A stretch of DNA of 64,000 bases from Camillea tinctor (Eukaryota; Ascomycota; Sordariomycetes; Xylariales; Xylariaceae), in contig MU394064.1 in the NCBI GenBank assembly GCA_022578605.1, positions 620,001-684,000 on the forward strand. Reading direction: 5' to 3'. Positions 24,278-37,547 of the stretch are shown in pieces. Below the pieces are notes generated by a model. The model ran no database searches and had not been told where the DNA came from. It worked only from the letters and a program-made list of their open reading frames with translations. The position numbers and the translations under genes were made by a program. The number at the start of each line of letters is the position of its first letter. Position 1 is the first letter of the stretch.

Positions 24278-25748
24278 TCACCAATGCCCCACAATATCCT
24301 TCGGCCGATACAGCTCCTCGAGAAACCTCTCGTCCTCCTCGGTCAGCTCCACGTCCCTCGCGCCCAGGGCCTCCACTATGCGGTCCTCGCTGGAGAAGCC
24401 GACGATGGGGCTGGTCGCGCGGGGGCGGCGCGGGTTGCTAATCCACGCCAGCGCCACCTGGGCCATGGTGCAGCCGCGGCGCTCTGCTACCTCGGCCACG
24501 CGGCGGATGATGGTCAGGTCGGGCTCCGCGGTGCCGTGGGCGTCGGGCCAGGTCTGCTGCTCGAGGGTGGCGCGCAGGGAGGTCGGGGAGGAGGAGGGGG
24601 GGCGCGCGAGGTGGCCCCGGCAGAGGGGCGCCCAGGGGATGATGCCGACGCCAGTGGCGTGGCAGAAGCGGTTGGTTTCGCGCTCTTCTTCGCGGTAGAG
24701 GAGGTTGTAGTGGTTTTGCACTGTTTTGGTGGGGGGGAAGGGGGGTTTAGTAAGGAGTTGTAGTTTTTAACTCGTGGTATGGAAAGAAAACACTTGGGGT
24801 AGGGCGGATGGTTAGAGAGAGAGGGGAGATGGGCTGAACTTACTAGAAATGAACTTTGTCCAGCCGTTCTTCTCTGCTACGAACTGCATGCGAGCGAAGT
24901 TCGTAGCCCTAATAAAAAGCCAGGCAAGCATTAGTTACTACCCCGTCTTATGTTATACTCTTAGTCATCACGGCCACCCCCTTTATTCCATGAAAGGAGT
25001 ATACTAATGATCATTTTCCCAAACCACCAAAACGGAAACACATACCACATAGTGCAAGCACCAATATACCTAATCTTGCCCTCTTGGATAAGGTCGTGCA
25101 GTGCCTTCATCGTCTCCTCGATCGGCGTATCATAGTCGAAGCGGTGCACCTGTAACAGATCAATATACTCAGTGCCGAGGCGCTTTAGGGACGCGTTGAC
25201 GGCATTGAAGATAGCCGTTCGCGACAACCCGTGCTGGTTGACGTAGTCCTTGGACGCGCCGAGCACGTCGCGCTGCGTCCAGCCGTCGACGTCGGGGGTC
25301 TCGCCGACGCCGAAGTAGCACTTGGTCAGGATGACGACCTTCTCGCGGGGGATGTCGTACTTCTTCAGGGCCTTGCCTACGATGGTCTCGCTCGCCCCCT
25401 GGGAATACATGTTCGCCGTGTCCCAGGTGTTGAGGCCCTTGTCGTAGGCAAACTTAAGGAGGGGGAGGGCCTATAGAGGGGGCGGGGGGAGGTGCGAAAC
25501 AGCATATTGTCTTTTAGCTCTTTTCATTTCTCTTCCTGTAGTGTAGGCGACTAAACCCGCCGGGGTGAAAAGGCATCTGACTTCACCTCTTCTTCCTCAA
25601 TAGCCCATGGTAGAGACTTCTTGTCACCAAAACTCATACAACCGAAAATGGGGACAGAGACCTTGAGTCCGCTGTTGCCGAGCCGGCGGTACTCGCACTT
25701 GGTGCTCTCCAGGGACTGCTTGAGGCTGGGGGGCAGTTCCTCCGTCAT
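24278..25748 (-). CDS. Aldo/keto reductase
   Basis: NADPH-dependent oxidoreductase of the AKR superfamily, closest in style to the fungal reductases that include versiconal hemiacetal acetate reductase. Four exons (25587-25748, 25046-25470, 24844-24908, 24278-24720), introns 116, 137 and 123 nt, give 364 residues; the 65-nt third exon supplies the [15 protein letters not shown] helix. The catalytic tetrad is complete: D71 and Y76 in [12 protein letters not shown]104 in ILTKC, H163 in [24 protein letters not shown] and the carboxyl-terminal [15 protein letters not shown] form the expected cofactor-binding features. No biosynthetic partner genes adjoin it, so the substrate is unknown; general aldehyde or ketone detoxification is as likely as secondary metabolism. 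Confidence 0.92.
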
Positions 25749-27144
25749 AGTGAAATTGATATCGGTGCTATTCGGAATACAGATAGATCACAAATGCTGT
25801 TCTAAAACCACCGCACTAAAGGAAGAAAAAGAATCATAAATTCCTAGACTCTATTTCCAATATCACCGTAGTAACACTTTTACATAACCGGCACAACTAA
25901 GATATTTTGACAGCTCCCCGCATCTGCCGTCCCCGACCCCGGCCTTGAGTGGATACTATTGATTCATTTTCCTTGAATTATTCCCCTCCGTTCTCCATTA
26001 TCGACTGATATTGGTAGGAGGATTCTAGCCCGCGGCGATCTCCCCAAGTTGAGACATGGTGCAAAGGATCATCGGTCAAGTCAAGCTTGCAAACAGACTG
26101 TAACGGTCTATAAGAATATGCATTTCTTCATTTGATCGCTTTATTGTATAAGTTCTTTGACTACATCTGCCCGGAAGCTCCGGCAGTAAACGGAGTCATG
26201 GACCTACCCTTAATAATAGTTCGAAATGTATTGTACATACACCAAGTGGAACTGATGCCTGTCGTCAATAGCTATAACTTAAGAAATATGAATCTACCAG
26301 TAACCCTAATCTTGAACTACATATCACACAAAGACTATCTACCTGTCCGCCAGACCCCTTATTAGCCTCTGGTATTATGTTTCTATTCGAAATGCATATC
26401 ATACTAGCACGGTTACTATATCGCTCAATACGATACGTCTTAGCTTCGATCTGCTGAAAAGTCAAATATAGTAAGTACTACAACGTAGATTCACTGATCA
26501 TTTCCCATATAATTCATATCAGGCAGCGGGAACACAAATATTTAGAAATGAATAGCAATTGAAAAAAGATAAAAAATAAAATAAAAAATAAAAAGCGTTC
26601 CACCCAGCCATGTTATCGTATGCATCGTATGCATCGTATTCATATGATCAACTTCGAGATCACTGATTCTTCGTCTCCGAAGAGACGTAAGATGACATTT
26701 TCATCAAAGTCATGTACCATTGAACCCTCTCTTCAAAGTACTATTGATCTTTCGATCACTGTGTTTGCTTGCTACGGGTTAGAGACCGGTAGTTAGCTTT
26801 AGAAGAAATTTACCTCCCATTTAGAGCAGCATTCCTCATTACTCGACTCGTCGAAGGAGCTTTCTAGAGGCCTTGTATCCCATAGTTTGAGGCTCTCACC
26901 CTCTAAGGCATCCCGTTCCTGGGAAACCTGATATTTGACACAGCCATCAGGAAAAAAACAGATCTTCTGAGTGCGAGGTATTGGCTAGGCTGTTATGAAT
27001 AGGCGACTCGATATGCCCTTTCACGAGACATACCTGAAGTCTACCACGAGGATAGGCATTTCAGACCAATAGGTCTGACCAAGTATGGGCATGCCCCCTC
27101 CGAACCAGTGATAAGTCATCGATAGGACTTCTGATTCGTACATC
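25749..27144. other. Intergenic between AKR and RdRP
   Basis: Upstream DNA of the reductase and 3' DNA of the RdRP gene. Contains an A-rich tract (26562-26594) and a short tandem repeat at 26615-26641. No gene supported. Confidence 0.55.
26615..26641 (+). repeat. Tandem 9-bp repeat ATCGTATGC x3
   Basis: Three copies of ATCGTATGC, the last with one change (TTC ending). A simple local repeat in non-coding DNA. Confidence 0.85.
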
Positions 27145-30100
27145 CTAAGCGTCCTCATCCTTCTGGCCCTCTTCACCGTCTTCCTCTCCGCCATACCGCA
27201 GCCCTTCGTTCATGGCCGCAAATGACCGAATAAATTTGGCGTCTGGCCGTGAGCCAGCATATATACCCGGCGTCATCAGTATTGGCGGAACGGTCGCATC
27301 CTGGCTGGTATATATGGCTTTCAAGTAGCCCAGCTGCCACCCCGCGACATACCATGGAAACGTCGCATACTTTGCGTAGTACATCTTGAAACAAAAAGAT
27401 GCCTTAAGCAAATCCCAGGGTGACAGCCCTATCCCAGCAAGGCCATCTTCACGTAACGCTCGAATTGTTTTAGAGCTGACCTTGGTCGTAGGGACAATGC
27501 TTTGCCATTTATCGTAGGCGTTGCTGAGCTTGGCATTGAATGAATCTTGGGAATTCGCCCACTCCATAGCTACACGCTCAATGTCCTTTTTCAGCTCCTC
27601 TAGGATAGTTTCCCACGTGGTCATTCTAAATCTGCCCTCCCCTCTTGCTTTGGCACGCTCATCAAACGGCCTCTGCAGTTTCTCATAATATTGATAGAAC
27701 CTAACGAGGTCCTTATCAAACGCCACGGCCTGGTTAAGGAACTTGTCAAGTGCTGCCAGCTCCGTGTCGATGGTCGGCTTTCCAACTGCGAACTTGACGA
27801 AATCAATGATATGGGTCGGCTGTGTATCTCTGTCCCAATCACTGTTCTTGTATTTCGGCATTAACGGGTCAGAGCCACTCTTCCGTCTCTGAGGGTCAAG
27901 CTGTTTCTTATTCAGCTCCTTTTTAAGACGTGACCAATCTTCCTTGGTAAATATGATACCCTGTTTCGCTCGATCTACTAGGTGGCTTATAAGGGTGCTT
28001 AGGAAGATCGCTGGCTCATCTCGAACCGAATTTCTTGAGTAGCAAAGCTTTTCCTTGTAATTGGTACAGGTACCAAGCAGGTTCTGCTGCATGTTGAACC
28101 GGAAGGCTTGATCCAAAAAGTCCGGTATGGTTTCTTTCATGTTGCTAGAATGAAGGCCCTCGTACTTTTGGGTATCCTTGGAAAGCATGCCTCTCTCGAA
28201 TAAGTCGGGAACAACAGGGTCGTCGGCGTTGGAGAAATTTTCAACTATGGCCGGCTCCCAGCAAACCCAGGCAATATCGCCATCGTAATCACCGCCGGAC
28301 AGTTTATCGGCGAGAGGTATATTGCCTGTGGTGGGGAAAACGATCACGTCTTTCAGAGAGCCGAGCTCAGGTTTGAAAACAGCCTTGACTCTTTGAATAT
28401 CACTTGGATAATGCGCAGGCGTACGTGCGACAAGAACATCCATCCCATGCAAGTACGTCTCACAAAACCCAGATTGTTCATCAGAGAACTTAGAGGAAAA
28501 CCCAAGGTGAACTTCATCTTCTTTCAAGACTCCTAAGAAGTCTACTACCATATAGGCGTATGTGGAACGCCCAATTTTCACGTTAAGGCGTGATTGAAGT
28601 TCTTCACATTTCTCCTTTCGTAGGCTCCATGCAATCTTACGAAGGAACTCCAGCTTCGTTGGATCGAAGCCTTGGGATAAGAGAAGTTCCATCTGATCTT
28701 CTCTGCCAGTGGGAAGCCCAGCTGTCCAAGGGACATGGCCCAGTCTGACTCGGTCTTGCTTACGAGCCGTGGGTGAGTTCTCATAGACCCAGAGTCTAAA
28801 CTGAGCTGGGTCTTGCATGGCTGTCTTTTGGGCCTCCATCTCAGCTAAAAGACTATTTCTCATGAAGTCGCCGACTCGTAACCTCATTTGAGATCGATCA
28901 ATGGCCCTGTCTTCTAGAATTGGAAGTAGTTGAAGATTCAGGTGCGCTGATTTGAGTTCCCTTGATTCATTACGAACCTCAAATGTGCGCTGATCCTCTT
29001 CACCATAATCACATTTCCACTTGCGTTGTGACGGGCTAGTCTCAATCCAGACATCGTCACTTGTGTCAGTGGTATCGCGGATCCAAAAGCCCTTTGCACT
29101 GCCAAAGCGACCTTGGTATCCTGCTGGGATCTCGTCTAAACCCATCATATCACGTACTCTTTTTGCAAGGCCCATAGACATGCGAGATATGCCATCGTTC
29201 ATCACTTTGCCAATTGGTGAGCGAATGTCATCTTCTCGATGTCTGATTTGATCTGGCTGAAGCACAACGGTGGGATGCGTCCGGCTGAGGCCTAGAAACG
29301 GTCAATAAGTAGGAAAACAATTAGCTCTGAAGAACAAACCTAGTGCTATCCGCGAGAATAGTTTGAGCACTGTTTGAGACTGATTTTCGGGGTTTTTCTC
29401 AATCTGGAGAAGCCAATCAAGGAGATATTCTCGTCCCATCTTGGTGTGAGAGTTGAATGATTCGCCTTTTGCAGAGTATTTTCCCGTCTTGAGACGAATC
29501 AAGTCATTACCATCCTCAGCAAAGAAGTATATTCTTTCCTGATGAATCGTCTTAGTCTCTGGTATGAGGGTATCCTCCTTGCTGACCTTCTTCGACAAGG
29601 CGTTTTTGACGAAGAATGATGTCCATATTCGACCGATAAAGACATGGGGACTCTTCACGAGCCAATGATATAGGTCATCATGGATCGACTCAAGGGATTT
29701 TAATTCCGACATTGAGGGCATAACAATCTCGAGGAACCGGTCAGACCCAAAACGCCGGTCAAGCCTATGTGGTAAGTCGAGCTTTGGTGGCTGGAGCTCT
29801 AAATGGAACAAAGGCCCTGTTTTAGACGTATTCAAAGACAGAGATGCACTGAGCACAACCACTTGGTCGGCGGAGCAAAATCTGTCACTCAGGCTGGCAG
29901 CCCATGCCTCAGACCGAGACTTTTCAGGAAAGCTCTTCCCTGCAAAAATAGGTAACGACCGTAGTCTTTCCCATAATCTGGCTTGGTTCATAAATGACGC
30001 ATCGTACTCAATGCGAAGGTCATCTACGTTGATTCTGCAATGAAGAGCGATCCGTAAGATCTCCCAACGCACGGCAAGAGGGGCAGCATCGAGATGAGAA

Positions 30101-31469
30101 GGCAGAGAGGCTGTGAAAGGTCAGAATATATTATAGAAAGACAGAATATTCACTCACGCCAAACATCCCGCAGTCGTTCTTCGATCTCCTGGGTATTAGC
30201 CACTCCCGAGCCACTAGGCCTTGCGGGGGATTTCATAGGGGAGATCGCTGGAGATTTTGCACGTAGCTCTGGCAACACAGTTGGGTCAGGTGGCGTAACT
30301 TCGCTGTCTTGGGGGAAATCAAACTCTGAGGACGAGTTAGTAAGGGGAGCTTTCTTAGCTAACAAGCTACTAGTCCTCTGTTGGTAGTTGAAATGACGCT
30401 CGAACGAGAATTCAAGAGCACGCTCAGTGCTCGAAGACGGTGCTAATGAATCCGTATCAGACGCAGGTGGTGGAAGCCTCAACTTTTCTTGGGTGCTGGC
30501 TTCGACGGTGACTTGTGTGTCTTGGGTATTGGGAAGAGGCTCGTCCTGGTCTCTTTCTGAGAAGACCTGCGATACAAATGTTGACCTGCTCGTATTGACA
30601 GAGGCAGGTTGGGCATATAAGTTTCCCCCATGACTAGATCTTGCAGGACGTTCCTGAAAGGACGATGTCGGCTTCTTGTCAGGGCTGATTGGACGCCGCA
30701 TCTTAACGCGATCAGAATCAAGAGCAAGATGCGATGGGGATTCTGGTCGCTTGGTGTCTTCGGCTACACTTCTAGACTTCTTAGAGGAGAAAGTGCAAGT
30801 TTCCCATTCCTCCGAGCGACGTTTAGATCTCTGGTGCGAGGGACAGGGCGAAGGAGAAGGGGGATCTTCGAGGGGAGGGTTTGGGGGAAAGGAATTTGAA
30901 GGAACAGGATGTGAGAGAGAATTCCGCGCTTCGATAATCGGGCGTGAAATCTTGGTTGGGCTCAGACTATTAAGGAGATCAAGTAAAAGCTCCAATAACT
31001 GCCGTCTCTCTGGTTCAGTCGTAGCCCGCGGCAGCCGCGTGATAGAGGGAGTGACATCGGCCTCTCCCAGGGGTTTTTTCACCCACTTGGTGTGGATTTC
31101 ACGGGCACCCTGGTCAAAGCGACGGCGAAGCTCGAGCGAATTACCTTGATGGTACTGGTACTTGAGACGGTCATAGAAGACCAGCTCATGGTAATAGGGC
31201 AGCCTCTTCTTCTCATGGGGGGTCAGAGTAGGATCAGGCCGGCGCAGGTTGAGGTTGTACAAGTTGGAGAACTCGAAGAACCACAAGTCGAAGTCACCGG
31301 CGTTAGCACGTCTCTTCGTCGGCGTCACAGGCATGGAAGACACTGCAGACCGGTAATCCGATCCGGATACCGACACGGACACGGATCCAGCCCTGGATCC
31401 AGCCCTAGATCCAGATCCAGATCTCTCCCACGTCCCCATACTTGCACAACCCCTTATGGAAAGTTCCAA
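27145..31469 (-). CDS. RNA-dependent RNA polymerase (RNA silencing)
   Basis: Cellular RdRP of the QDE-1/SAD-1 family, which makes double-stranded RNA for quelling or meiotic silencing. Three exons (30158-31469, 29340-30110, 27145-29291) are separated by very short introns of 47 and 48 nt and give 1409 residues. The catalytic signature GGDYDGD sits at about 1027-1033 (DYDGD 1029-1033), preceded by DVIVFPTTG; RIALG|LSRTHPTVV spans the second splice, and the conserved PxQI-DDI region follows. Residues 1-430 are a long Ser/Pro/Arg-rich extension with a Glu/Arg helix at 130-175. Ten residues earlier or later is possible for the start (ATG at 31469 or 31439). I cannot assign it to one of the three usual fungal RdRP clades without a tree. 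No Dicer or Argonaute gene is in this window. Confidence 0.93.
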
Positions 31470-34227
31470 AAATAACCAATGCTTTGCTTAGTGCTGCAGT
31501 TACCAAACCTTTGGGACCTTGGAAGTCCAGATACGGTAATCCTGAAAGCCAGAAAACTCCAGAGAAACCACCACAAATCACCAATCACGGCACGACGTCT
31601 ATTGATGACATAGACGGGGGCTCTTAGACTTGAAAGTTGCAGAACAGGGGTATAGAGAAAAGAACGAAAGAGAAGCCCGTGAGCAAGGAAGTAGTATGGA
31701 GACAGCAAGCGATGGCAGCGATAGATGTCCACCGAGAAGCATCGAACGGGCTTCGATTGGACGAGAATAGACAGTCTAAGAGCCACAGCGGACCGAGCCG
31801 CTTAGTGGGGAAGACTAGACAGATGAGTCTAGGTTAGGTTTTTGACAGAAGAAGGGGGAAAAAAGAGAGGAGTTGTATGTAGCCAATTAGCGATAGGAAA
31901 AGAAGTATCGCGAGAAACGAGGGTTGAGACCTATAATAAGTAGGACGACGCGAGTGTCGATGCGAAGTAGGTTTTTTTGTATGAACCGTACCACTTAATT
32001 ATTCCCTAGGTACCTAGGTAGTCTCACGTAGAACCAACCTACCAAAGGACTCCTCCCCCCAAAAACCCGAAAACCAGAGCAACCAAAAAAGTGGTGGTGT
32101 TGAGATGAGCGTGAAGGTTGGAAACCTGCGAAAAATGAGTGAGAATAAATTGGAGAAAAAGAGAAAAGAGAGGGGAGAGAAGGGAAGAGGGGAAAACGCG
32201 TGAATTGAAAGAGGAGATAGTGGAGAAAAAAAAAGAAAGAGAAGAAACGAGATTGGGAGATTGGGCTGGGATCTAGTTTGGAAAAGTTATAAGTGGTAAG
32301 TTGCAATAGTGCAAGTGGTGAGTTCCCTTCCTTCCCTGAACCCCCTTCCCCGTTTCAGCTCTACTTCCCTACATAACCTCATGACCTTCCTTCTCTATAG
32401 TATGTGCGTGAATCTGCATCGTACCTACTCTTTCTTGCTGTATAACTTTCCTTCTTTACGGCAAACCGTTTGTAGCTTGCGTGTGATTGGCTATCCAAGG
32501 CATTTAATATTACCAGATCAAGAAACTGAAATAACTTAAAAAAAAGTCAAACTACTCAGTACCTGCAATTATGTGTTACCTATAAAGTATGAAGTACATA
32601 CTACACACCTATAGTTTCTTGAAAGGAAAATAAGAGAACGGACGGACCTCGATTTCAGCTTGCCAGTTTTATTATCTGTAGGTCGCAAAATTACATAACG
32701 AAGCTCAGCCGTTCAGTTTTAGCTTCAAGCCATTATAAAGCTGAAACTGTTTACATGTTTCTTATCGACTTTCTATTTGATGGAACGGAAAGCGAAAGAT
32801 GATTAAGCGCCGCAGCTTACCAGGCTGTCAGGGCTGATATGTATTTCATTACTATTGACCTGCACACCTAAACTACCTAGGTAAAACTACCGTAGTGCCC
32901 CCACCTTACCTCTATGTAGATACTTCCCTACGTGTAAGTCCTCCCCCGTTTTAATGTGAACTGGAACATAGCAATACTAACATTTCAACATAAAAAGAGA
33001 CAGGTAGGTTGAGAAAAAAGTACTTTGCAATCTGTACATTACATGATACACGCACATGATTTACATGCTGAGGTCGTTTTGTCGTATGTAAGAGATAGAT
33101 CGTTTATGATGGCTTCTGTATTTGATGCAAGTTACACACCTGACTAACCTAGGTAGTATGTGCAGTTGACCTTTGTTTTATATGGATATAAAAAGGAAAC
33201 AAGCAGTTAGAGAACATGGGGAACCTTTAGCAGCAGGAGGTTGGCTGAGTTTTAATTACTACTATGTAGTACATACGTACTGCACTTACACAGGTATGGA
33301 CACCTACATCTACACCTACAACAGTGGCCAGTAGCCAGTGACCAGTAACCTAACTAAATTGCCAAGTATTGATGTGTGCATTTGATATGTGCATTGGAGG
33401 TGTGCATAGAGGGGGTCACCTGCTGTACCTAAGTATTGCACTAACTATTCTACATATGTACTAGGTTTAGTGTATGCGATCGGGGTCTGGAAGAGACGGG
33501 ATTAGATAATACGATACCTTTTCTTACCTACCAGTTAAAAGTGAGAAAATAAAAAAGAAGAAAAAGAAAAAAGAAAAAAGAAAAAAAGAAAAGAAAGAGA
33601 ATTGAAAAAGGGTCCGTGCTTGCTTTTCCTTAAAAAAAATGTTCGGCATGTCGGGATGTTTTTCTTTTTCTACTTACACAAAAGCTTGGCAAAACCTCCT
33701 CAATACAACCACCACCACCACGAAGTACCAAACCCCCCCCCCCTTTTTCTTTTCTGGTCCTTTCTAACTCGTCTTCAGTGTTTAATATTCTCCGGAGAAT
33801 TTCCAAAAGAGCCCCGCTCCCCTCTCTTCCACAATAAACCAAAGAGCCTGGCTACATCTATACATGTACCGTACCATCTCATTATCCATTATCTCGTAGC
33901 TTAGTCTTGTTTTTTAATCTTCGGTTTTCGGCGTTCTCACCAAATACCCAGAACCCAGAACCCACATCCCACTTACACACACACGCTTCCATCTCGTGCT
34001 TTGCTCACGGAATCGTGCTCTAAAACTCAGGCTCCATCCTCTCCTGATCAACTACAGGCCAAGCCCGCCTCACCGTTTCATTGGGCTAGCCCGCGGTGTG
34101 TGGGCAAGGCGGACACACATCTCTCTGAACACTGGACTTGAACTCGGCGTCTGCTAAAAACCCTCTCTTCCCCAGGCGGGGCCCTTTTTCTTTTTTGTTG
34201 TTGTCTCGCCGATCTTGCCGTCGCCCA
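31470..34227. promoter_or_regulatory. Divergent upstream region RdRP/regulator 1
   Basis: Long non-coding stretch of 2.8 kb with A-rich and CT-rich tracts on both flanks, TACCTAGGTA palindromes at 32011-32020 and 32874-32883, and a run of A/G-rich simple sequence at 33540-33600. Frames of 60-110 codons are shadows or simple sequence. Confidence 0.5.
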
Positions 34228-36967
34228 ATGTCGGAGCAAGACATCAATCAGGTCCCCGTGCAGGATCTGACCCCCGAACAAGCTAGTCACATCATTCATT
34301 CTCATCGTAAAGTACGATACGGTATGTCTGCCCATCTCCCCGGTGGCCAATCCACTTGTGTGTAAGCTGATAACGCTACCTGTAGGCACCGCATGTTGGC
34401 CATGCAGGCAGCGTAAGGTCAAATGTACGAATGACTTGCCTTGTGAGAACTGTGTCAAGCGGGAACACCCCCAGCTGTGCTCTTATAAACCCAATCGCTC
34501 CAGCACCAACAAGCAAGGGTCTATATCCGCTAGTAGTAACCAGGGGAAGAAGCGTGCTCACTCTCCTGACGGTAGTGTCGATAATGACCAAGAGAGTGAC
34601 CGCCAGCCCGAGGGGTGGCGCCGTGCCCTAGGTATGTCTATATGTCTATATGTCTACTACCTACTATATACTATCTCCTATCTATGTTTCTACTTTCTAC
34701 TTCCTACTTCCTGCTATCTGTTACTTGCCACCTCTTATCCTAGGGATAGACCCTAACCACCGGTCCTTACTAACATGCCCCCTTCAGAGGAAACTGAAAA
34801 TGCAGAGATATCCCGCTACGTGGGACAGAACAGTATACCCGCTCTCCTAAGGGATCAGCCTTCTCCCATAGAGACCAAAGACGGGGTCGACATTCGTCGA
34901 GACATGCGCCCCATTCTCGGCCTTGATACCTCTGCCCCCTTTCCGCTCATGTCTGCAAAGCATCTTGATCGTTTGACGCGAGATATATTTGCTGAACTTC
35001 CCTCCGACCGTGAGGTCATGATGTATGCACTCCCTATTGTTCCCTGCTTTGTGTATTATATCCTGACTGTGTAGACTTTTCACGGCCTATAAGGAAATCA
35101 CTCACCCTTTCTGGGGATTCGTCGTGGATATTGATGACCTTGAGTCGCGGATCATGATATATCTAGAGGAGCGAGCAAAAAATGCTAAAGACCAGAGCAA
35201 GTCAAATCGTCGCGTCTCTGCTTCCTGGCTAGCCATTCTCTTTGCGGTCTTGGCTGTTGGATCGCAGTACCGCGATTCTCCCTACCATATTCGAACGCAG
35301 GACTCCCAGAAATACATCCAGATTTCGTTTCATTTCTTGAGGCTGGGTAACTTTTTGCTACGGTAAGTCATCTATCGCAGCTATACAGTATCAGCAGGAT
35401 CCTAATATGCTCAACTGTAGCCCGAACCTCGATTCCATTCAAGCACTGCTCTTAACAGGCTTTGTTCTCCTTAATGATATGAAGGCTGAAGCCTCGTGGG
35501 CTTTGCTTGGAATGACCTGCCGGCTAGCTCAGTCCCTTGGCCTACACCGAACTGTGGCACACGAGGAGAACGTATCAAGTGAAATGTCTCTGAAGTCATA
35601 CGTGCGCGCCAAGTTATGGTAAGATAATAAGCCTGTGATTTCATCGGCTTTTCTAACAAAACCCAGGTGGACATGTCAGTGGCATGATACATTAACCTCA
35701 CTCTCGTTTGATCGGTAAGAACCTCCAAAAAAGTTATGTCCAAAACCAAATCTAATCAATTCATCGCAGCCCCAACATGACCAATATTCAATGCTGTCCA
35801 ATCCCGTTATCACCAAGCTCTAGTATAGAGGGATTATCCTACCTGGAAGCCATGTATCACCTGTGCGAGCTCATATCCCAGAGGCTCAATCCGGACGCTA
35901 CGGCAGATTACACATATGAAACAATCCTCGAGAATTGCGCGGCAGTTGAATCTCTTCGGCAAAGGGTGTATCCTCAACTGAGGAATAAAGAGGCATGTAA
36001 AAGTGTTGTCGATAAACTTCAGCACTATGCCATCCGCCTGCACACTTCATTTGTTGTTTCGGTGTGCTGCCGACCAGCGCTTCGTCGAGACTGCAATACG
36101 CTTGGAGATTCTGAAAAGAAGGCCCTTGCAGACAAGTGTAAGATCAACTTGACTGAGACTGTGCGCATGTTTCTGTCCATGCATCAGCTCTCCTTCATAC
36201 CAACTCGCAGCTGGGCCTTCACCTATCACGGACTGTCCTCTGCTGTTCTTTTAGGCATATTGTGCGAAACTAAGCTGGACCCCGAAGTCCGACAACTACA
36301 AGGCGACCTCATCTCCGCTTTATCGGCTGCGGCAGCTAAAGAACAGAAAAGCCCTTCTCCAGATCATATTCGTAAGATCGACCGAGATATAGAACTATCA
36401 GGACCGCTCTCGAGAGCATTAACGGCCTTGAAAAACATATACGACTATGGGTCACTGCACGGGGCTTCGGGAATGAAGAGTGAAAGTGCATCAGGAACCC
36501 GCACACCGGTTGGGGTTCCTATAAATCAACCCCACCAAAGTCTGAACCCCCAGTTCCGCATCCAGCCTGGATTGGATAGACATCAAGATGCTGCGTTAGC
36601 TATGGCCGAGCTTCAAAATGGCAACGGCCTTTCGGATTTCTCAACGTATGGCTTCCTCTCTATGCGTTAACACGTTTCACTGACAACGATGTTTTTTCTT
36701 TATAGTACAATGCCTTTTCAGCCATCTCTACAGTCGCAAGTTACTATGCCAGATTTGAATCAACTAGATCCATCTACACTAGCACCGATGGAGCTCTACG
36801 ATTCTATCTTCTGGGGTTAGTATTTCTGCTTCTTAGTGTCTTATTTTGAATTGTAATAAGTAACATCGACAGAATCGCCGGATCCTTTTTATGCAGGGGC
36901 CGATATGAATTTTGACTTCCTTCCTCAGGCACCACCAGGTCAATCTCAGAACCAATTCTATTTCTAG
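34228..36967 (+). CDS. Zn(II)2Cys6 transcription factor 1
   Basis: Fungal binuclear-zinc-cluster regulator with a fungal-specific middle homology region. Nine exons (34228-34321, 34386-34631, 34788-35022, 35075-35362, 35421-35618, 35667-35714, 35770-36645, 36706-36815, 36873-36967) give 729 residues; all junctions are GT-AG and in phase, exon 6 being only 48 nt. The zinc cluster is C35-x2-C38-x6-C45-x5-C51-x2-C54-x8-C63 with the basic loop RQRKVK. Residues 95-120 are a linker rich in Ser/Asn/Asp. The middle region includes WALLGMTCRLAQSLGLHR, the hallmark of this family, near residue 315. The carboxyl end (MPFQPSLQSQVTMPDLNQLD, then FYAGADMNFDFLPQAPPG) is acidic/aromatic and Gln-rich, like an activation domain. 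Target genes are unknown; the adjacent transporter is convergent with it. Confidence 0.92.
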
Positions 36968-37547
36968 CTAAAAGTCCTGTTACATATGTTTGGCGTGATT
37001 GGTACCGAAAAAGGTTCACAAAAAAGTTCGATGGACGCACATGCATTATTATTGAACGCTGCAATGATAAGTACCTAGGTACGTTCGTGATTTTAGGGGT
37101 GTTTTTTTTTTCTGCTTTGAGGTTTGGGGAAATGCTATGAATAGGTAGTTCATCCACCGGGTATTTTGGATATTGTCAAATCACAACTTGTATGGCTGTC
37201 GTAAGGTATTAATCATCAGCATCCTGAGGAGGAGGCACACACACACACCTTCGCTACCTCATTGATTGCACAATTACCGGCATGACACCAATGTACGAAT
37301 TACAACTGGTATGAGAAAAGTCTCAAAGGTTAGGGTCTGGGTCAAAATTATGTATTCATTTCGATGCAGAATGTCATATCTGAGTGCGATATGGATTCTT
37401 ATATACCAAACTCGAAAATAGCGCAGTGTACTTTCAATACGTACTGCTTATTTACTTGCTGTTCTATTATTATAATGCCAAACCTACTTTCTTTTCCTCC
37501 CCCATCCATATTAAAGACCGGCTACCACGCTTACAAGTCAAGGCAAG
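36968..37547. other. Convergent 3' intergenic
   Basis: Short region between the ends of regulator 1 and the MFS transporter. It holds a 12-bp palindrome GTACCTAGGTAC at 37071-37082 and a CA-repeat near 37235-37248. No gene. Confidence 0.6.
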
